A stretch of 64,000 nt of DNA from Desulfovibrio sp. 86 (GTDB lineage: Bacteria > Desulfobacterota > Desulfovibrionia > Desulfovibrionales > Desulfovibrionaceae): contig NZ_LR738849.1 of NCBI RefSeq assembly GCF_902702915.1, positions 62,001 to 126,000 on the forward strand, in the 5' to 3' direction. This document shows positions 8,283 to 16,396 of this stretch, one piece after another. Position 1 is the first letter of the stretch; each line of letters starts with the position of its first letter. Both the position numbers and the translations under genes were made by a program. The notes beneath the pieces are model-generated. The model ran no database searches, was not told the DNA's origin, and saw only the letters and a program-made list of their open reading frames with translations.

Positions 8283-9236
8283 TTGCTGCGTTTTGCTACT
8301 AAAATCAGCGCCGCCATCACGCGCTATATGGGTATTGTGGTTATTGCCTGTTCTGGTCTGGCCCTCTGGCGGCCAGAGATTTTTTTATGGGTGGCTCCCC
8401 ACATTACCATCCTGCTGGGTTTCATCATGTTCGGCATGGGCATGACCCTGCGCCTTGACGACTTCAGTCATATTATAGTCAGCCCTGGCCGGATTTTTTG
8501 GGGCATTGCGGCGCAGTTCGTCATAATGGGCCTGCTGGCCTTCATTCTTTGCCACCTGTGTTCCCTGCCGCCGGATATGGCCATGGGGCTCATTCTTGTG
8601 GGCGCTGCTCCCGGGGGCACGGCTTCCAACGTTCTTGCCTATATCGCCAAGGGTGACGTACCCTACGCGGTAACCCTGACATCAGCGGGCACGTTTCTTT
8701 CTCTCATCCTCATGCCCCTGATTACTTGGCTCTTGGGCGGCGTATGGATCCCTGTGGACATATGGGGACTCATGGCCTCCATCAGCAAGATTGTTGTGGT
8801 TCCTGTTCTGCTGGGCATTGTGGCCCACAGCTTTTGCGGAAGACTGACAAAAAGCGCTCTCCCATTTCTTCCCCTGTTTTCAGCGCTGACCATCACCCTT
8901 GTGGTGGCCGGAATCCTGGCCATAAACGCCGAAAATATCCTGCGGGCCGGCTTTGACATTATGGTGGCCGTCATATGCCTCAATCTTGCGGGCCTCGCGG
9001 CAGGAAGCCTTTTGGCCCGGTTCCGGCGCTTTGACACAGGCATGGGACGGACCCTCTGCATTTCTGTGGGCACCAAGAATTCCGGACTTGCCACCGCCCT
9101 GGCGCTGGCGCACTTTTCTCCCACGGCGGCCATTGCCGGCGCTTTGTACAGCGTCTGGCAAAACATTTCGGGCGCGCTGCTCGCAAACTATTTCCACACC
9201 CGCCACCCTCAAATCCCCCCGACCAAGGATACATAA
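8283..9236 (+). CDS. Bile acid:sodium symporter (BASS) family transporter
   Basis: 317 residues with about nine or ten hydrophobic segments. LLGFIMFGMGMTL near residue 40 and GAAPGGTASNVLAYIAKGD near 105 match the BASS family (PanS/YocS-like), which moves organic anions with sodium. The substrate is not predictable; PanS-type members carry ketopantoate. The TTG start at 8283 is chosen because GGAGGA (8270-8275) lies 7 bases upstream. A GTG at 8256 is in frame but has no ribosome site. It lies nine bases before an aromatic amino acid permease, implying one operon. Confidence 0.85.
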   Translation: MLRFATKISAAITRYMGIVVIACSGLALWRPEIFLWVAPHITILLGFIMFGMGMTLRLDDFSHIIVSPGRIFWGIAAQFVIMGLLAFILCHLCSLPPDMAMGLILVGAAPGGTASNVLAYIAKGDVPYAVTLTSAGTFLSLILMPLITWLLGGVWIPVDIWGLMASISKIVVVPVLLGIVAHSFCGRLTKSALPFLPLFSALTITLVVAGILAINAENILRAGFDIMVAVICLNLAGLAAGSLLARFRRFDTGMGRTLCISVGTKNSGLATALALAHFSPTAAIAGALYSVWQNISGALLANYFHTRHPQIPPTKDT

Positions 9237-9245
9237 GGATCAATA

Positions 9246-10475
9246 ATGAATTTTCGCCTTCCCCCCGTGCTTGGCGGCTCGACCCTTGTGGCCGGAACGG
9301 CCATTGGCGCTGGCATGCTGGCCCTGCCAATGGCTTCGGCAGGAATGTGGTTTTTCTGGTCTATTGGCCTCATGCTGCTTTCATGGCTCGTCATGTTGCG
9401 TTCAAGTCAGGCGCTGCTGGAAGTAAGCCTGCACTTTGAACCTGGCCATAGCTTTCACACCATCGTACGGGAGTTGCTCGGGCCACGGTGGAGCCTCGCC
9501 AACGGCTGCGCGGTGGCCTTTGTGCTGTATACCCTGATTTATGCCTATGTCAGCGGCGGCGGCTCAATTATTGAGCAGAGCTTCAATTCCATAACCGGCA
9601 GTGTGCCGTCGCGACCGCTTGCAAGCCTCGCTTTCGCCCTGCTGCTTACTTTCTTCATCTGGTGGAGCTCCAAGGCGGTAGACAGGTTTTCCATTCTGCT
9701 TGTGGGCGGCATGGTCATAACCTATCTTTTTTCCATCAGCGGCATGATGACGCACCTGCGACCGGACGTCCTGACGGACAGCCGGGGCACTGGCGGAGAA
9801 ATGATTTTTCTGTGGGGGGCTGTATCCACCTACCTGACGTCATTCTGTTTTCACGCCTCCGTTCCAAGCCTGGTAAAATATATGGGCAAGGAGCCGCGCA
9901 CCATCAACGCAAGCCTGCGGTATGGAACCATCGTGGCCCTGGTTTGCTATATTTCATGGCTGACAGCGGCGGATGGCAACATTTCGCGTGAAGACTTCAA
10001 GGCCGTCATAGCCGCTGGCGGCAATGTCGGCGACCTCATGGGCGCGGCAGGAGAGAGCATTGGCAGCTTTTTCATCCTGCGGATGCTTGAAAGCTTTTCT
10101 CTGCTGGCTGTGGCCACATCCTTTCTTGGTGCGGGTTTGGGACTTTTTGACTATATGGCTGACCTGTGCAAATTTGATGACAGCCGCTCCGGCCGCTCCA
10201 AGACGCTTCTGGTCACATTTGCTCCGCCCATTGTTGGCGGCATCATATGGCCGGACGGTTTTTTGCCTGCCATTGGCTGGGCCGGGCTGGCGTCGGCGTT
10301 CTGGGCCGTCATTGTGCCAGCTCTTTTACTGGCCGCTGGCCGCAAAAAATTCGCAAGCAGCGGCTACGTCACGCCTGGCGGAAGGCTCACTGCGCCCATG
10401 CTGCTCTTATACGGCTGCTTTGTAGCTATTTGTCATACACTTTTTGTCTTCAATCTTTTACCCATGTATCGCTGA
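9246..10475 (+). CDS. Aromatic amino acid permease (HAAAP family, Mtr/TyrP-like)
   Basis: 409 residues and about eleven transmembrane segments. The N-terminal GTAIGAGMLALPMASAG motif is diagnostic of the hydroxy/aromatic amino acid permease family (Mtr, TnaB, TyrP), inner-membrane proton-coupled importers of Trp or Tyr. GGSIIEQ and SFCFHASVPSLVKYMG also fit. Which aromatic acid it carries cannot be told. An AAGGATCAATAATG start context follows the upstream transporter by nine bases. RidA follows by 13 bases, so importer and reactive-intermediate deaminase probably share a transcript. Confidence 0.88.
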   Translation: MNFRLPPVLGGSTLVAGTAIGAGMLALPMASAGMWFFWSIGLMLLSWLVMLRSSQALLEVSLHFEPGHSFHTIVRELLGPRWSLANGCAVAFVLYTLIYAYVSGGGSIIEQSFNSITGSVPSRPLASLAFALLLTFFIWWSSKAVDRFSILLVGGMVITYLFSISGMMTHLRPDVLTDSRGTGGEMIFLWGAVSTYLTSFCFHASVPSLVKYMGKEPRTINASLRYGTIVALVCYISWLTAADGNISREDFKAVIAAGGNVGDLMGAAGESIGSFFILRMLESFSLLAVATSFLGAGLGLFDYMADLCKFDDSRSGRSKTLLVTFAPPIVGGIIWPDGFLPAIGWAGLASAFWAVIVPALLLAAGRKKFASSGYVTPGGRLTAPMLLLYGCFVAICHTLFVFNLLPMYR

Positions 10476-10488
10476 TAAGGAGCATAAC

Positions 10489-10869
10489 ATGAACAAGCAA
10501 GTCGTCAGCACTCCCAAAGCCCCTGCCGCCGTTGGCCCGTACAGCCAGGCCATCAAAACCGGGAATCTCATGTTTCTTTCCGGCCAGGTGCCCATTGATC
10601 CTGCCACGGGTAAGCTGGTGGAGGGCGATGCTGCGGCACAAGCCGCCCAGAGCTGCAAAAACGTACTGGCCATCCTTGAATCGCAGGGCATGACAGCGGC
10701 CAACCTGGTGAAAGTCACTGTGTTTATCACTGACATCACCACGTTTGGATCTGTCAATGAAGTCTACAAGCAGTATATCACTGACCCCTGCCCGGCGCGC
10801 TCCTGCGTCGAAGTCAGCGCACTTCCCCTTGGCGCTAAAGTGGAAATTGAAGCTATTGCCGCCTTTTAA
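10489..10869 (+). CDS. ridA: RidA family reactive intermediate/imine deaminase
   Basis: 126 residues, the standard family length. GPYSQAIK at the N-terminus and RSCVEVSALPLGAKVEIEAIA at the C-terminus carry the conserved substrate-binding Arg and Glu of the YjgF/RidA fold. It hydrolyses enamine/imine products of PLP enzymes, protecting cofactor-dependent enzymes. ATG 10489 has AAGGAG at 10477-10482. The longer frame from 10444 would overlap the upstream gene and lacks a ribosome site. Its place behind an amino acid permease fits amino acid catabolism. Confidence 0.95.
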   Translation: MNKQVVSTPKAPAAVGPYSQAIKTGNLMFLSGQVPIDPATGKLVEGDAAAQAAQSCKNVLAILESQGMTAANLVKVTVFITDITTFGSVNEVYKQYITDPCPARSCVEVSALPLGAKVEIEAIAAF

Positions 10870-10877
10870 ACTTTTTT

Positions 10878-10942
10878 GCTGAACGGATTTGTGTGGCGGG
10901 GAACGCGGACGCGCCCCGCCATCTTTCATCTTCAGCGTTTTT
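10878..10942 (+). terminator. Probable terminator after ridA
   Basis: An inner 8-bp stem (TGGCGGGG / CCCCGCCA) is framed by a distant GCTGAA / TTCAGC pair that is followed by GTTTTTT. The structure is long and imperfect but ends in a T-run shortly after the ridA stop. Confidence 0.5.
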
Positions 10943-11044
10943 TCCGTAGTGTGTGCTTGAAACGCTTTTTACTGGTTCCTGATGTTTGACAGGTTTTTCT
11001 TGCCATTTTGGCCGCTTTGCAAAATAGTGACCCAATAAACAGTT

Positions 11045-11120
11045 AGAGCAATTTCACTTTGAAATTGCTCTGGCGGTTGCGTGAGCAGACGCCCGCCGCA
11101 AAGGCGCAAGCGCAGCGTCA
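11045..11120 (+). repeat. Dispersed hairpin repeat, family A, copy 1
   Basis: It starts with a perfect 12-bp stem, AGAGCAATTTCA / TGAAATTGCTCT, with a 3-base loop (11045-11071), followed by TGGCGGTTGCGTGAGCAG and a GCG-rich tail. TGCGTGAGCAGACGCCCGC (11078-11096) recurs exactly, reverse-complemented, at 45076-45094. TGAAATTGCTCTGGCGG recurs reverse-complemented at 30198-30214. Confidence 0.7.
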
Positions 11121-11235
11121 GCCGCGAAGACAGCACCGCTGTTTTTTGCGCGGCTACGCGCCGAAGCGGGTGTCTTGTAAGCATTGCTTCAGGCGTTGTG
11201 ACGCAGGAAGCTACGGATGCTTCAACCGTTGTGCC

Positions 11236-11277
11236 GCAGGCTTAAAGCGTTGTGACGCAGGCTTAAAGCGTTGTGAC
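11236..11277. repeat. Two tandem 21-bp repeats
   Basis: Two exact copies of a 21-base unit beginning GCAGGCTTAAAGCG and ending TTGTGAC lie directly before the 141-bp repeats. Degenerate relatives of the GCGTTGTGACGCAGG core occur at about 11190-11235, suggesting repeated slippage expansion. Confidence 0.75.
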
Positions 11278-11281
11278 GCAG

Positions 11282-11704
11282 GAAACTACGCTTGAAGACA
11301 GCATGCGTAACGAGACAGCTTGTTCCATACAATCGCTGTCGCCATCCGTAGCGATGCTGTCCTGCCCCGTAGGGCGGTTCCCGCCAACGGTTCAGGCAAG
11401 CCCTTCGGGCAACGGCTGCCGCGAAACTACGCTTGAAGACAGCATGCGTAACGAGACAGCTTGTTCCATACAATCGCTGTCGCCATCCGTAGCGATGCTG
11501 TCCTGCCCCGTAGGGCGGTTCCCGCCAACGGTTCAGGCAAGCCCTTCGGGCAACGGCTGCCGCGAAACTACGCTTGAAGACAGCATGCGTAACGAGACAG
11601 CATGTTCCATACAATCGCTGTCGCCATCCGTAGCGATGCTGTCCTGCCCCGTAAGGCGGTTCCCGCCAACGGTTCAGGCAAGCCTGCAGAAGTGGGCAAC
11701 GGCT
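11282..11704. repeat. Three tandem 141-bp repeats
   Basis: Units lie at 11282-11422, 11423-11563 and 11564-11704. The first two look identical base for base. The third has a few substitutions and diverges in its last ~30 bases. The period is a multiple of three, so both strands show 47-residue periodic frames. There are no spacers between units, so it is not a CRISPR array. Each unit contains internal inverted pieces (for example ATCGCT...AGCGAT). Near identity of two units points to a recent duplication. Confidence 0.9.
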
Positions 11705-11765
11705 ACCGCGAGAATGGATATTCTCAATGCGAAAATGCTATATTGACACAGAGAAGGCAGGTCGC

Positions 11766-12524
11766 ATGAAGTGGTGGAATGGGAACATCAAGGGCACTTC
11801 TGCCCTGAGCAAGCAGCAAAATCTGTTGCAGCAATGTTTGGCAAGTTGGCCACGCAGAGGAAAAACCCTGCTGGAAATCAACTGCGGCCAAGGGGCATTT
11901 TCGCCCTTGCTGTGGGAATGCGGCTTTGATCTGACCGTCACTGAATTACACCCAGAACAGCGGACGCAAACTGCGGCAGTTATGGGCGCACGTGCAGAAA
12001 TACTGGCTGCGGCCGACGATTATTTGCCATTTGAAGATGATTTTTTTGACTGCGCGGTGCTGCATCTTGCCGCAGGCGACACGAAAAAAATCGACGCTGC
12101 GGTGCATGAGGCTTTGCGCGTTTCCTCCAGAGGCATCGCGGTTACCTTTTGGAACAGCATGTCTTTGGCATACGCTCTGCACCGCCTTCAGGGCAGCAAG
12201 TCGCCCTGGCCCGGCCCGCCCCATAGCTGGTGGCAGGTTTGGCGCATCATCAGAAGCGCCAACATGGGGAAACTCTGCGGCATGAGCACGCTGAACGGAC
12301 CTCGCAAATCCTGGGGCTGCACCTGCCCCTTGAGCTGCTTCACACGCAGGCTGCGTATGCCCTTCGGAGCCTGGGGCATCATACGTGTTGATTTGGAACC
12401 CGCACGCACTGTTACCCCCATGCCGCTCAAGGTTAAGCGTCACCGTTTGCGCAACCCGGAACCGGCACTGGAGTGCGGTTCAAAAAACTCATTGGATTCG
12501 CGTCAGGCGTCCTTGCGTGGGTAA
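11766..12524 (+). CDS. Class I SAM-dependent methyltransferase
   Basis: 252 residues. LLEINCGQGAFSPLLWECG near residue 34 is the SAM-binding motif I (E-x-x-C-G-x-G type). VTELHPEQ is motif II-like, and LPFEDDFFDCAVLHLA matches motifs III-IV of UbiE/Methyltransf_11 proteins. The substrate is unknown. The C-terminal third contains several Cys (CGMS, GCTCPLSCF) that look like a small extra element, possibly metal-binding. ATG 11766 follows GAAGGCAGG; the frame from 11727 starts in repeat-adjacent DNA without a ribosome site. It ends three bases before the next gene, so the two are probably co-translated. Confidence 0.75.
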   Translation: MKWWNGNIKGTSALSKQQNLLQQCLASWPRRGKTLLEINCGQGAFSPLLWECGFDLTVTELHPEQRTQTAAVMGARAEILAAADDYLPFEDDFFDCAVLHLAAGDTKKIDAAVHEALRVSSRGIAVTFWNSMSLAYALHRLQGSKSPWPGPPHSWWQVWRIIRSANMGKLCGMSTLNGPRKSWGCTCPLSCFTRRLRMPFGAWGIIRVDLEPARTVTPMPLKVKRHRLRNPEPALECGSKNSLDSRQASLRG

Positions 12525-12527
12525 CTC

Positions 12528-13586
12528 ATGAATTTTCCATTTATCCCTAAAATAGTGGCCTTTGCCCGACAGCATACGCTGGCGCTGGCCGCCGCCGTGC
12601 TGGTGCTTATTGTCTTTGTGGTAAGCTTCAGCGGATGGCGTTATTACCAATATCGCCAATCCAGCCAATATGCTTATGAGATTTTGCGAGACGCGCTGAA
12701 AACGGGCGACACCGAAACCATTGCTGAGCTGGTGGATTTCAATTCGCTTTCACGCGGCCTGGCCAAGGATCTGGCGCAAAATTACCCTTTCCTTAAAGCG
12801 GGGGCAGATCAGGAACGACAGATCGGCGACATGATCCAAACGGCCTTGCTCAAACAAAGCCGCACCAAGCAAGAACCGGTCAAGGATGAACCTGATCTCA
12901 AGATACGACTGAAAACTGCCCTTTATGCCTTGCCCCCGGATTTTCTCGCACAACTGGCCTCATCCCTCAGCCTGCAACCCCCCAACGACGGCACGGCATT
13001 GCTGACCGCCAAGGTACGGCATCCGCTTTTGGATAAAAATTTCCTGCTTATTCTGCGCATGGATCAAACGCCAACGGGGTGGCGCGTACGCCAACTGGTG
13101 AACAGCCCCGAACTGGTGCGCCAGTTCCGTGAGGCGCAGGTGGAGCGCATGACGGCCCAGCGTCAGATGATACTGGACAAAAATGCCGCCACCGAAAAAC
13201 GCATGAAGGAACTTTTCCCGCTCCAGCCCTGTTCGGCCAGCGCCGGACTTATTTCTGACGGCAGTACCCTGCTCGTCGTTGTGCATGTTCTTGCGCGCGA
13301 CATAGGCACTGTCAGCGTCAACAACATGAATCTTTTTACTGAATTAAGCTCTGCTACAGGTGAGCTTTTACTGACTCGCTATCTGAATGCTGTTCAGCCC
13401 ACCCACCCGGGTGAAGACTTTGAACGCAACTGGACAATAGAACTGGATGGCAACAGTGAACTCGGGCGTCGCGTTTTGAACGGCCAGCCCCTGCAGTGCA
13501 AGGGCGCCTGGAAAACCCTGGGACTTGATAACGGCGAAGTGCTGCATATTTCAGAAGCACCGGCGCCGATTGAAGAATTTCAATAA
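12528..13586 (+). CDS. Membrane-anchored protein resembling DUF2939
   Basis: 352 residues with a single N-terminal transmembrane helix (about residues 18-38, LALAAAVLVLIVFVVSF) and the rest probably periplasmic. The segment just after the helix (YEILRDALKTGDTETIAELV, then DF) resembles DUF2939, a family with no settled function. I do not recognise the remaining ~250 residues. They are mixed alpha/beta in character, with no cysteine-pair motif and no obvious catalytic motif. It starts three bases after the methyltransferase stop, so it shares that transcript. Confidence 0.6.
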   Translation: MNFPFIPKIVAFARQHTLALAAAVLVLIVFVVSFSGWRYYQYRQSSQYAYEILRDALKTGDTETIAELVDFNSLSRGLAKDLAQNYPFLKAGADQERQIGDMIQTALLKQSRTKQEPVKDEPDLKIRLKTALYALPPDFLAQLASSLSLQPPNDGTALLTAKVRHPLLDKNFLLILRMDQTPTGWRVRQLVNSPELVRQFREAQVERMTAQRQMILDKNAATEKRMKELFPLQPCSASAGLISDGSTLLVVVHVLARDIGTVSVNNMNLFTELSSATGELLLTRYLNAVQPTHPGEDFERNWTIELDGNSELGRRVLNGQPLQCKGAWKTLGLDNGEVLHISEAPAPIEEFQ

Positions 13587-13866
13587 TCGCGGCACACTGT
13601 TGACACAAATAGGACTTTTCTCTCCTGTGCTTCTGTGCCATAATAAGAGTTGTTGTTCCGGCCCGTCTGGAACCAGCACCAGGCAATATGAGACTGACGC
13701 GGTCACGAGCGCGTCAGAAATATAGATTTTCTGCCGTACCGCTTCGCCTGCCCGAAAAGCCGGGTTCCCAGCGCTACTGCGGCTACTGTTATGCAGGCAA
13801 ATTCTCGCAGAACGGCCTGGGCACACGCCGGGCCGTTCCCATCGTCAACTTTGAAGGAGCCGCCAC

Positions 13867-14613
13867 ATGTCGGGCCTCAGCCGATCCATCCATCTCACGG
13901 TACATATTCATAAAGATCCGGCCGCCATGGCTGAACGCGCCGCGCATATCCTTGCTGCCGCGTGCGAAGAAGCCGTTGCCGACAGAGGCGTTTTTCGCTT
14001 AGCCCTTTCTGGCGGTCAGACGCCGATTCCACTTTTCCGCCTGCTGGCAGGAGATGACTGGGCTGACCGGCTGCCGTGGGATAAAATGAGTATTTTCTGG
14101 GTGGATGAACGCTGTGTCGGGCCTGAGCATGCCGACAGCAATTACGGCCTGGCCCGTAAGGAATTGTTGAGCTATGTTCCCGCCACGCACTTTTATCGCA
14201 TGCGCGGTGAGGAAGACCCTGTTAAGGCTGCCGCCAAGTATGAAAATCAACTTCGCACAGAATTTGATCTTGGCCCGCAGGAGATGCCCCGCTTTGACTT
14301 TGTGCTGCTCGGCATGGGCGAAGACGGCCATACTGGCTCCATCTTTCCCAATTCTCCGGCCCTGGCCGAAAAAAAACGTCTCGTCATTGACCAGTATGTG
14401 CCCGAACGCAAGGCAGATCGGCTCACATTGACGCTTCCGGTTATCAACAATGCCCGGTGCTGCATGTTTCTTGTGACCGGGGCGGAAAAGCACGCTGTTC
14501 TTTCACGTGCGCTCGACCTTCTGGCCCCCCCCACCTTGCCTGCGCAAATGGTGCGGCCCGGCTTTGGCGATCTTGTGTGGGTTGTTGATGAGGCGGCAGC
14601 CACCGGCGTGTAA
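13867..14613 (+). CDS. pgl: 6-phosphogluconolactonase
   Basis: 248 residues. ALSGGQTPIPLFRLLA, FWVDERCVGPEHADSNYGLA and LGMGEDGHTGSIFP are the three signatures of the DevB/SOL-type lactonase of the oxidative pentose phosphate pathway. AAGGAG lies just upstream of ATG 13867. No glucose-6-phosphate dehydrogenase gene is nearby. The 280 bases upstream contain a TTGACA at 13600 without a well-spaced -10, so the promoter is not assigned. A strong terminator follows. Confidence 0.92.
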   Translation: MSGLSRSIHLTVHIHKDPAAMAERAAHILAAACEEAVADRGVFRLALSGGQTPIPLFRLLAGDDWADRLPWDKMSIFWVDERCVGPEHADSNYGLARKELLSYVPATHFYRMRGEEDPVKAAAKYENQLRTEFDLGPQEMPRFDFVLLGMGEDGHTGSIFPNSPALAEKKRLVIDQYVPERKADRLTLTLPVINNARCCMFLVTGAEKHAVLSRALDLLAPPTLPAQMVRPGFGDLVWVVDEAAATGV

Positions 14614-14676
14614 TGCCAGCCAGCGCGCCTGGGCACTTTTTCGTTACCCCCCTCCAGACCGATCATCTCTGAAAGC

Positions 14677-14714
14677 AAAAACAAGGCCCCTTGCATGCAA
14701 GGGGCCTTGTTTTG
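14677..14714 (+). terminator. Intrinsic terminator after pgl
   Basis: A near-perfect palindrome with arms AACAAGGCCCCTTGC / GCAAGGGGCCTTGTT, A-rich before and TTTTG after, 63 bases beyond the pgl stop. The symmetry would let it act in both directions. Confidence 0.85.
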
Positions 14715-14790
14715 TCATGACAAAGCACGAACACAAACAGCCTGAGCATTGTGACGTTGAAAAGGGGGAGAGGCTTCAGGCATTTCTGCC

Positions 14791-14897
14791 CCCGCTCCAA
14801 ACCTGAAAATTCGTTGTAGTAACTAAAACACAATAAGAGTTTTAGGGGGTGGGGGCGTGGGGGAGGAGACCCTTTTGCAAAAGGGTCCCTCCCCCAC
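14791..14897 (+). repeat. Dispersed hairpin element, family C, copy 1
   Basis: A ~107-bp element ending in the long palindrome 14857-14897 (GTGGGGGAGGAGACCCTTTT, then its complement arm). The flanking AAGAGTTTTAGGGGGTGGGG and a CCCGCTCCA block are shared with the inverted copy at 27558-27664. It fills the convergent gap between pgl and gatB (14614-14933), which otherwise holds only the pgl terminator. Confidence 0.8.
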
Positions 14898-14933
14898 AAA
14901 GCCTTTCCCACAAACATTTCACCGTGGCATGCT

Positions 14934-16370
14934 CTACTGCAGTTTTTTCGCCAGCAGTTCGTTCACAAGGGCGGGGTTGGCCTTGCCCTTGGTGGCGCGC
15001 ATGATCTGGCCCACAAAGAAACTTATGAGTTTGGTCTTGCCGCCCTTGAACGCTTCCACTTCAGAGGGATTGGCGGCAATGACGGCATCCACGGCTTCTT
15101 CAATGGCGGATGTATCGGAAATTTGCACCAGTCCCTTTTCCTTCACATAGGCTTCGGGCATGATTCCGCTTTCAAAGATGTCGCCAAAAATATCACTGGC
15201 GATCTTGGCGCTGATAAGCCCTTGATCCACAATGCGCGCCAGTTCGGCAAGGGCTTCTGGCTTCATGGCCCATTGGGCCGGATCTGCGACATTGACGCCA
15301 CGGGCGTGGCATTCCCGCAGCAAGGGGCCAAGCACAAAATTGGCGGCCTTGCGCGCATCATAAAGCTTGGCGGCGGCCTCAAAAAAGTCCGCCAGACCAC
15401 GGCTCTGCACCAGCACTTCAATCTCGGCCTCGGGCAGGCCCGTCATCTGCGTAAAGCGAGCGGCCCTCGCCTTGGGCAATTCGGACAGTTCTTGCTTCCA
15501 ACGGGCCATTTCGTCGGCAGAAATTTCCACAGGCAGAATGTCCGGGTCCGGAAAATACCGGTAGTCGTGCGCTTCTTCCTTGCTTCGCATGGACGCCGTG
15601 CTGTTCTTGACCGCGTCATAGAGACGGGTTTCCTGTACGACTTTGTCTCCATCATCCAGGACGTCCTGCTGACGGCCAATTTCATACTCAATGGCACGCT
15701 GCACATTGCGGAAGGAATTAAGGTTTTTCAGTTCCGTGCGTGTGCCGAAGGCTTCTGCTCCCACAGGGCGCAAGGAAACGTTGGCATCGCACCGGAAGCT
15801 GCCTTCTTCCATATTGCCGTCGCAGACGCCAAGATAGGTGACAATGCTGTACAGCGCCTTGAGGTAGGCCACAGCTTCGGCGGCGGAGCGCATGTCCGGC
15901 TCGGAAACGATTTCCACCAGAGGCGTGCCGGCCCTGTTGAGATCTACATAGCTGACGTTTTCGCCTTGCGCATGAATGTTCTTGCCCGCATCGTTTTCCA
16001 TATGGATGCGGGTAATCCCTACTCTTTTGGTCACGCCGTCAACGGTGATATCAAGATGGCCGTGCTCGCAGATGGGCAGCTCAAATTGGGAAATCTGATA
16101 CCCGGCGGGCAGATCGGGATAAAAATAATTTTTGCGTGCAAAGACGGACCGCGAATTTATGGTGCAGTCTGTGGCCAGACCTACCAGAGCGGCAAAGTGT
16201 ATGGCCTGCTTGTTGGGTACAGGCAAAGAACCAGGCATGCCAGAGCAGACTTCACATACATTGGAGTTCGGCGGTTGGCCAAACGTGGTCGGGCAGGAAC
16301 AGAACAGTTTGGAGGCCGTGGCCAGTTGCACATGCACTTCCAGGCCAATAACGGCTTCATAAGCGGCCAT
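14934..16370 (-). CDS. gatB: Aspartyl/glutamyl-tRNA amidotransferase subunit B
   Basis: 478 residues. It opens with [13 protein letters not shown] and carries [19 protein letters not shown] (zinc-site cysteines) and ENDAGKNIH, with a C-terminal YqeY-like tail from about residue 330. GatB is the kinase/tRNA-binding part of GatCAB, which amidates Glu-tRNA(Gln) and Asp-tRNA(Asn). gatA and gatC are not in the window. ATG 16370 is preceded by GAGGGAG. It sits 26 bases after the DUF89-like gene, so nadK, the DUF89-like gene and gatB appear to be one leftward operon. Confidence 0.96.
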   Translation of the reverse strand: MAAYEAVIGLEVHVQLATASKLFCSCPTTFGQPPNSNVCEVCSGMPGSLPVPNKQAIHFAALVGLATDCTINSRSVFARKNYFYPDLPAGYQISQFELPICEHGHLDITVDGVTKRVGITRIHMENDAGKNIHAQGENVSYVDLNRAGTPLVEIVSEPDMRSAAEAVAYLKALYSIVTYLGVCDGNMEEGSFRCDANVSLRPVGAEAFGTRTELKNLNSFRNVQRAIEYEIGRQQDVLDDGDKVVQETRLYDAVKNSTASMRSKEEAHDYRYFPDPDILPVEISADEMARWKQELSELPKARAARFTQMTGLPEAEIEVLVQSRGLADFFEAAAKLYDARKAANFVLGPLLRECHARGVNVADPAQWAMKPEALAELARIVDQGLISAKIASDIFGDIFESGIMPEAYVKEKGLVQISDTSAIEEAVDAVIAANPSEVEAFKGGKTKLISFFVGQIMRATKGKANPALVNELLAKKLQ

Positions 16371-16396
16371 AAGTCAACTTACTCCCTCTTAGGTGA

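Larger units (their letters stand above)
10870..11765. other. 896-bp gene-free block rich in repeats
   Basis: After the ridA terminator this block contains a copy of a dispersed hairpin repeat (11045-11120), two 21-bp direct repeats (11236-11277) and three 141-bp tandem repeats (11282-11704), ending at the methyltransferase ribosome site. Open frames exist on both strands, but they follow the repeat period and have no ribosome sites. I see no supported gene. The first ~170 bases after ridA show nothing else. Confidence 0.75.

Noticed and set aside
11282-11704. CRISPR array
   Set aside because: The units are 141 bases with no unique spacers, and no cas genes are near.
11222-11746. Repeat protein encoded by the 141-bp units on either strand
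   Set aside because: Both strands are open simply because the period is divisible by three. Neither frame has a ribosome site, and the unit composition looks like neither a known repeat protein nor a signal-bearing one.
13600-13640. Promoter for pgl based on TTGACA
   Set aside because: The nearest TAATAA lies about 30 bases beyond the TTGACA, too far for a sigma-70 promoter.
13688-14002. 104-residue ORF upstream of pgl
   Set aside because: It overlaps the pgl start in another frame, is Arg-rich and has no ribosome site or recognisable fold.
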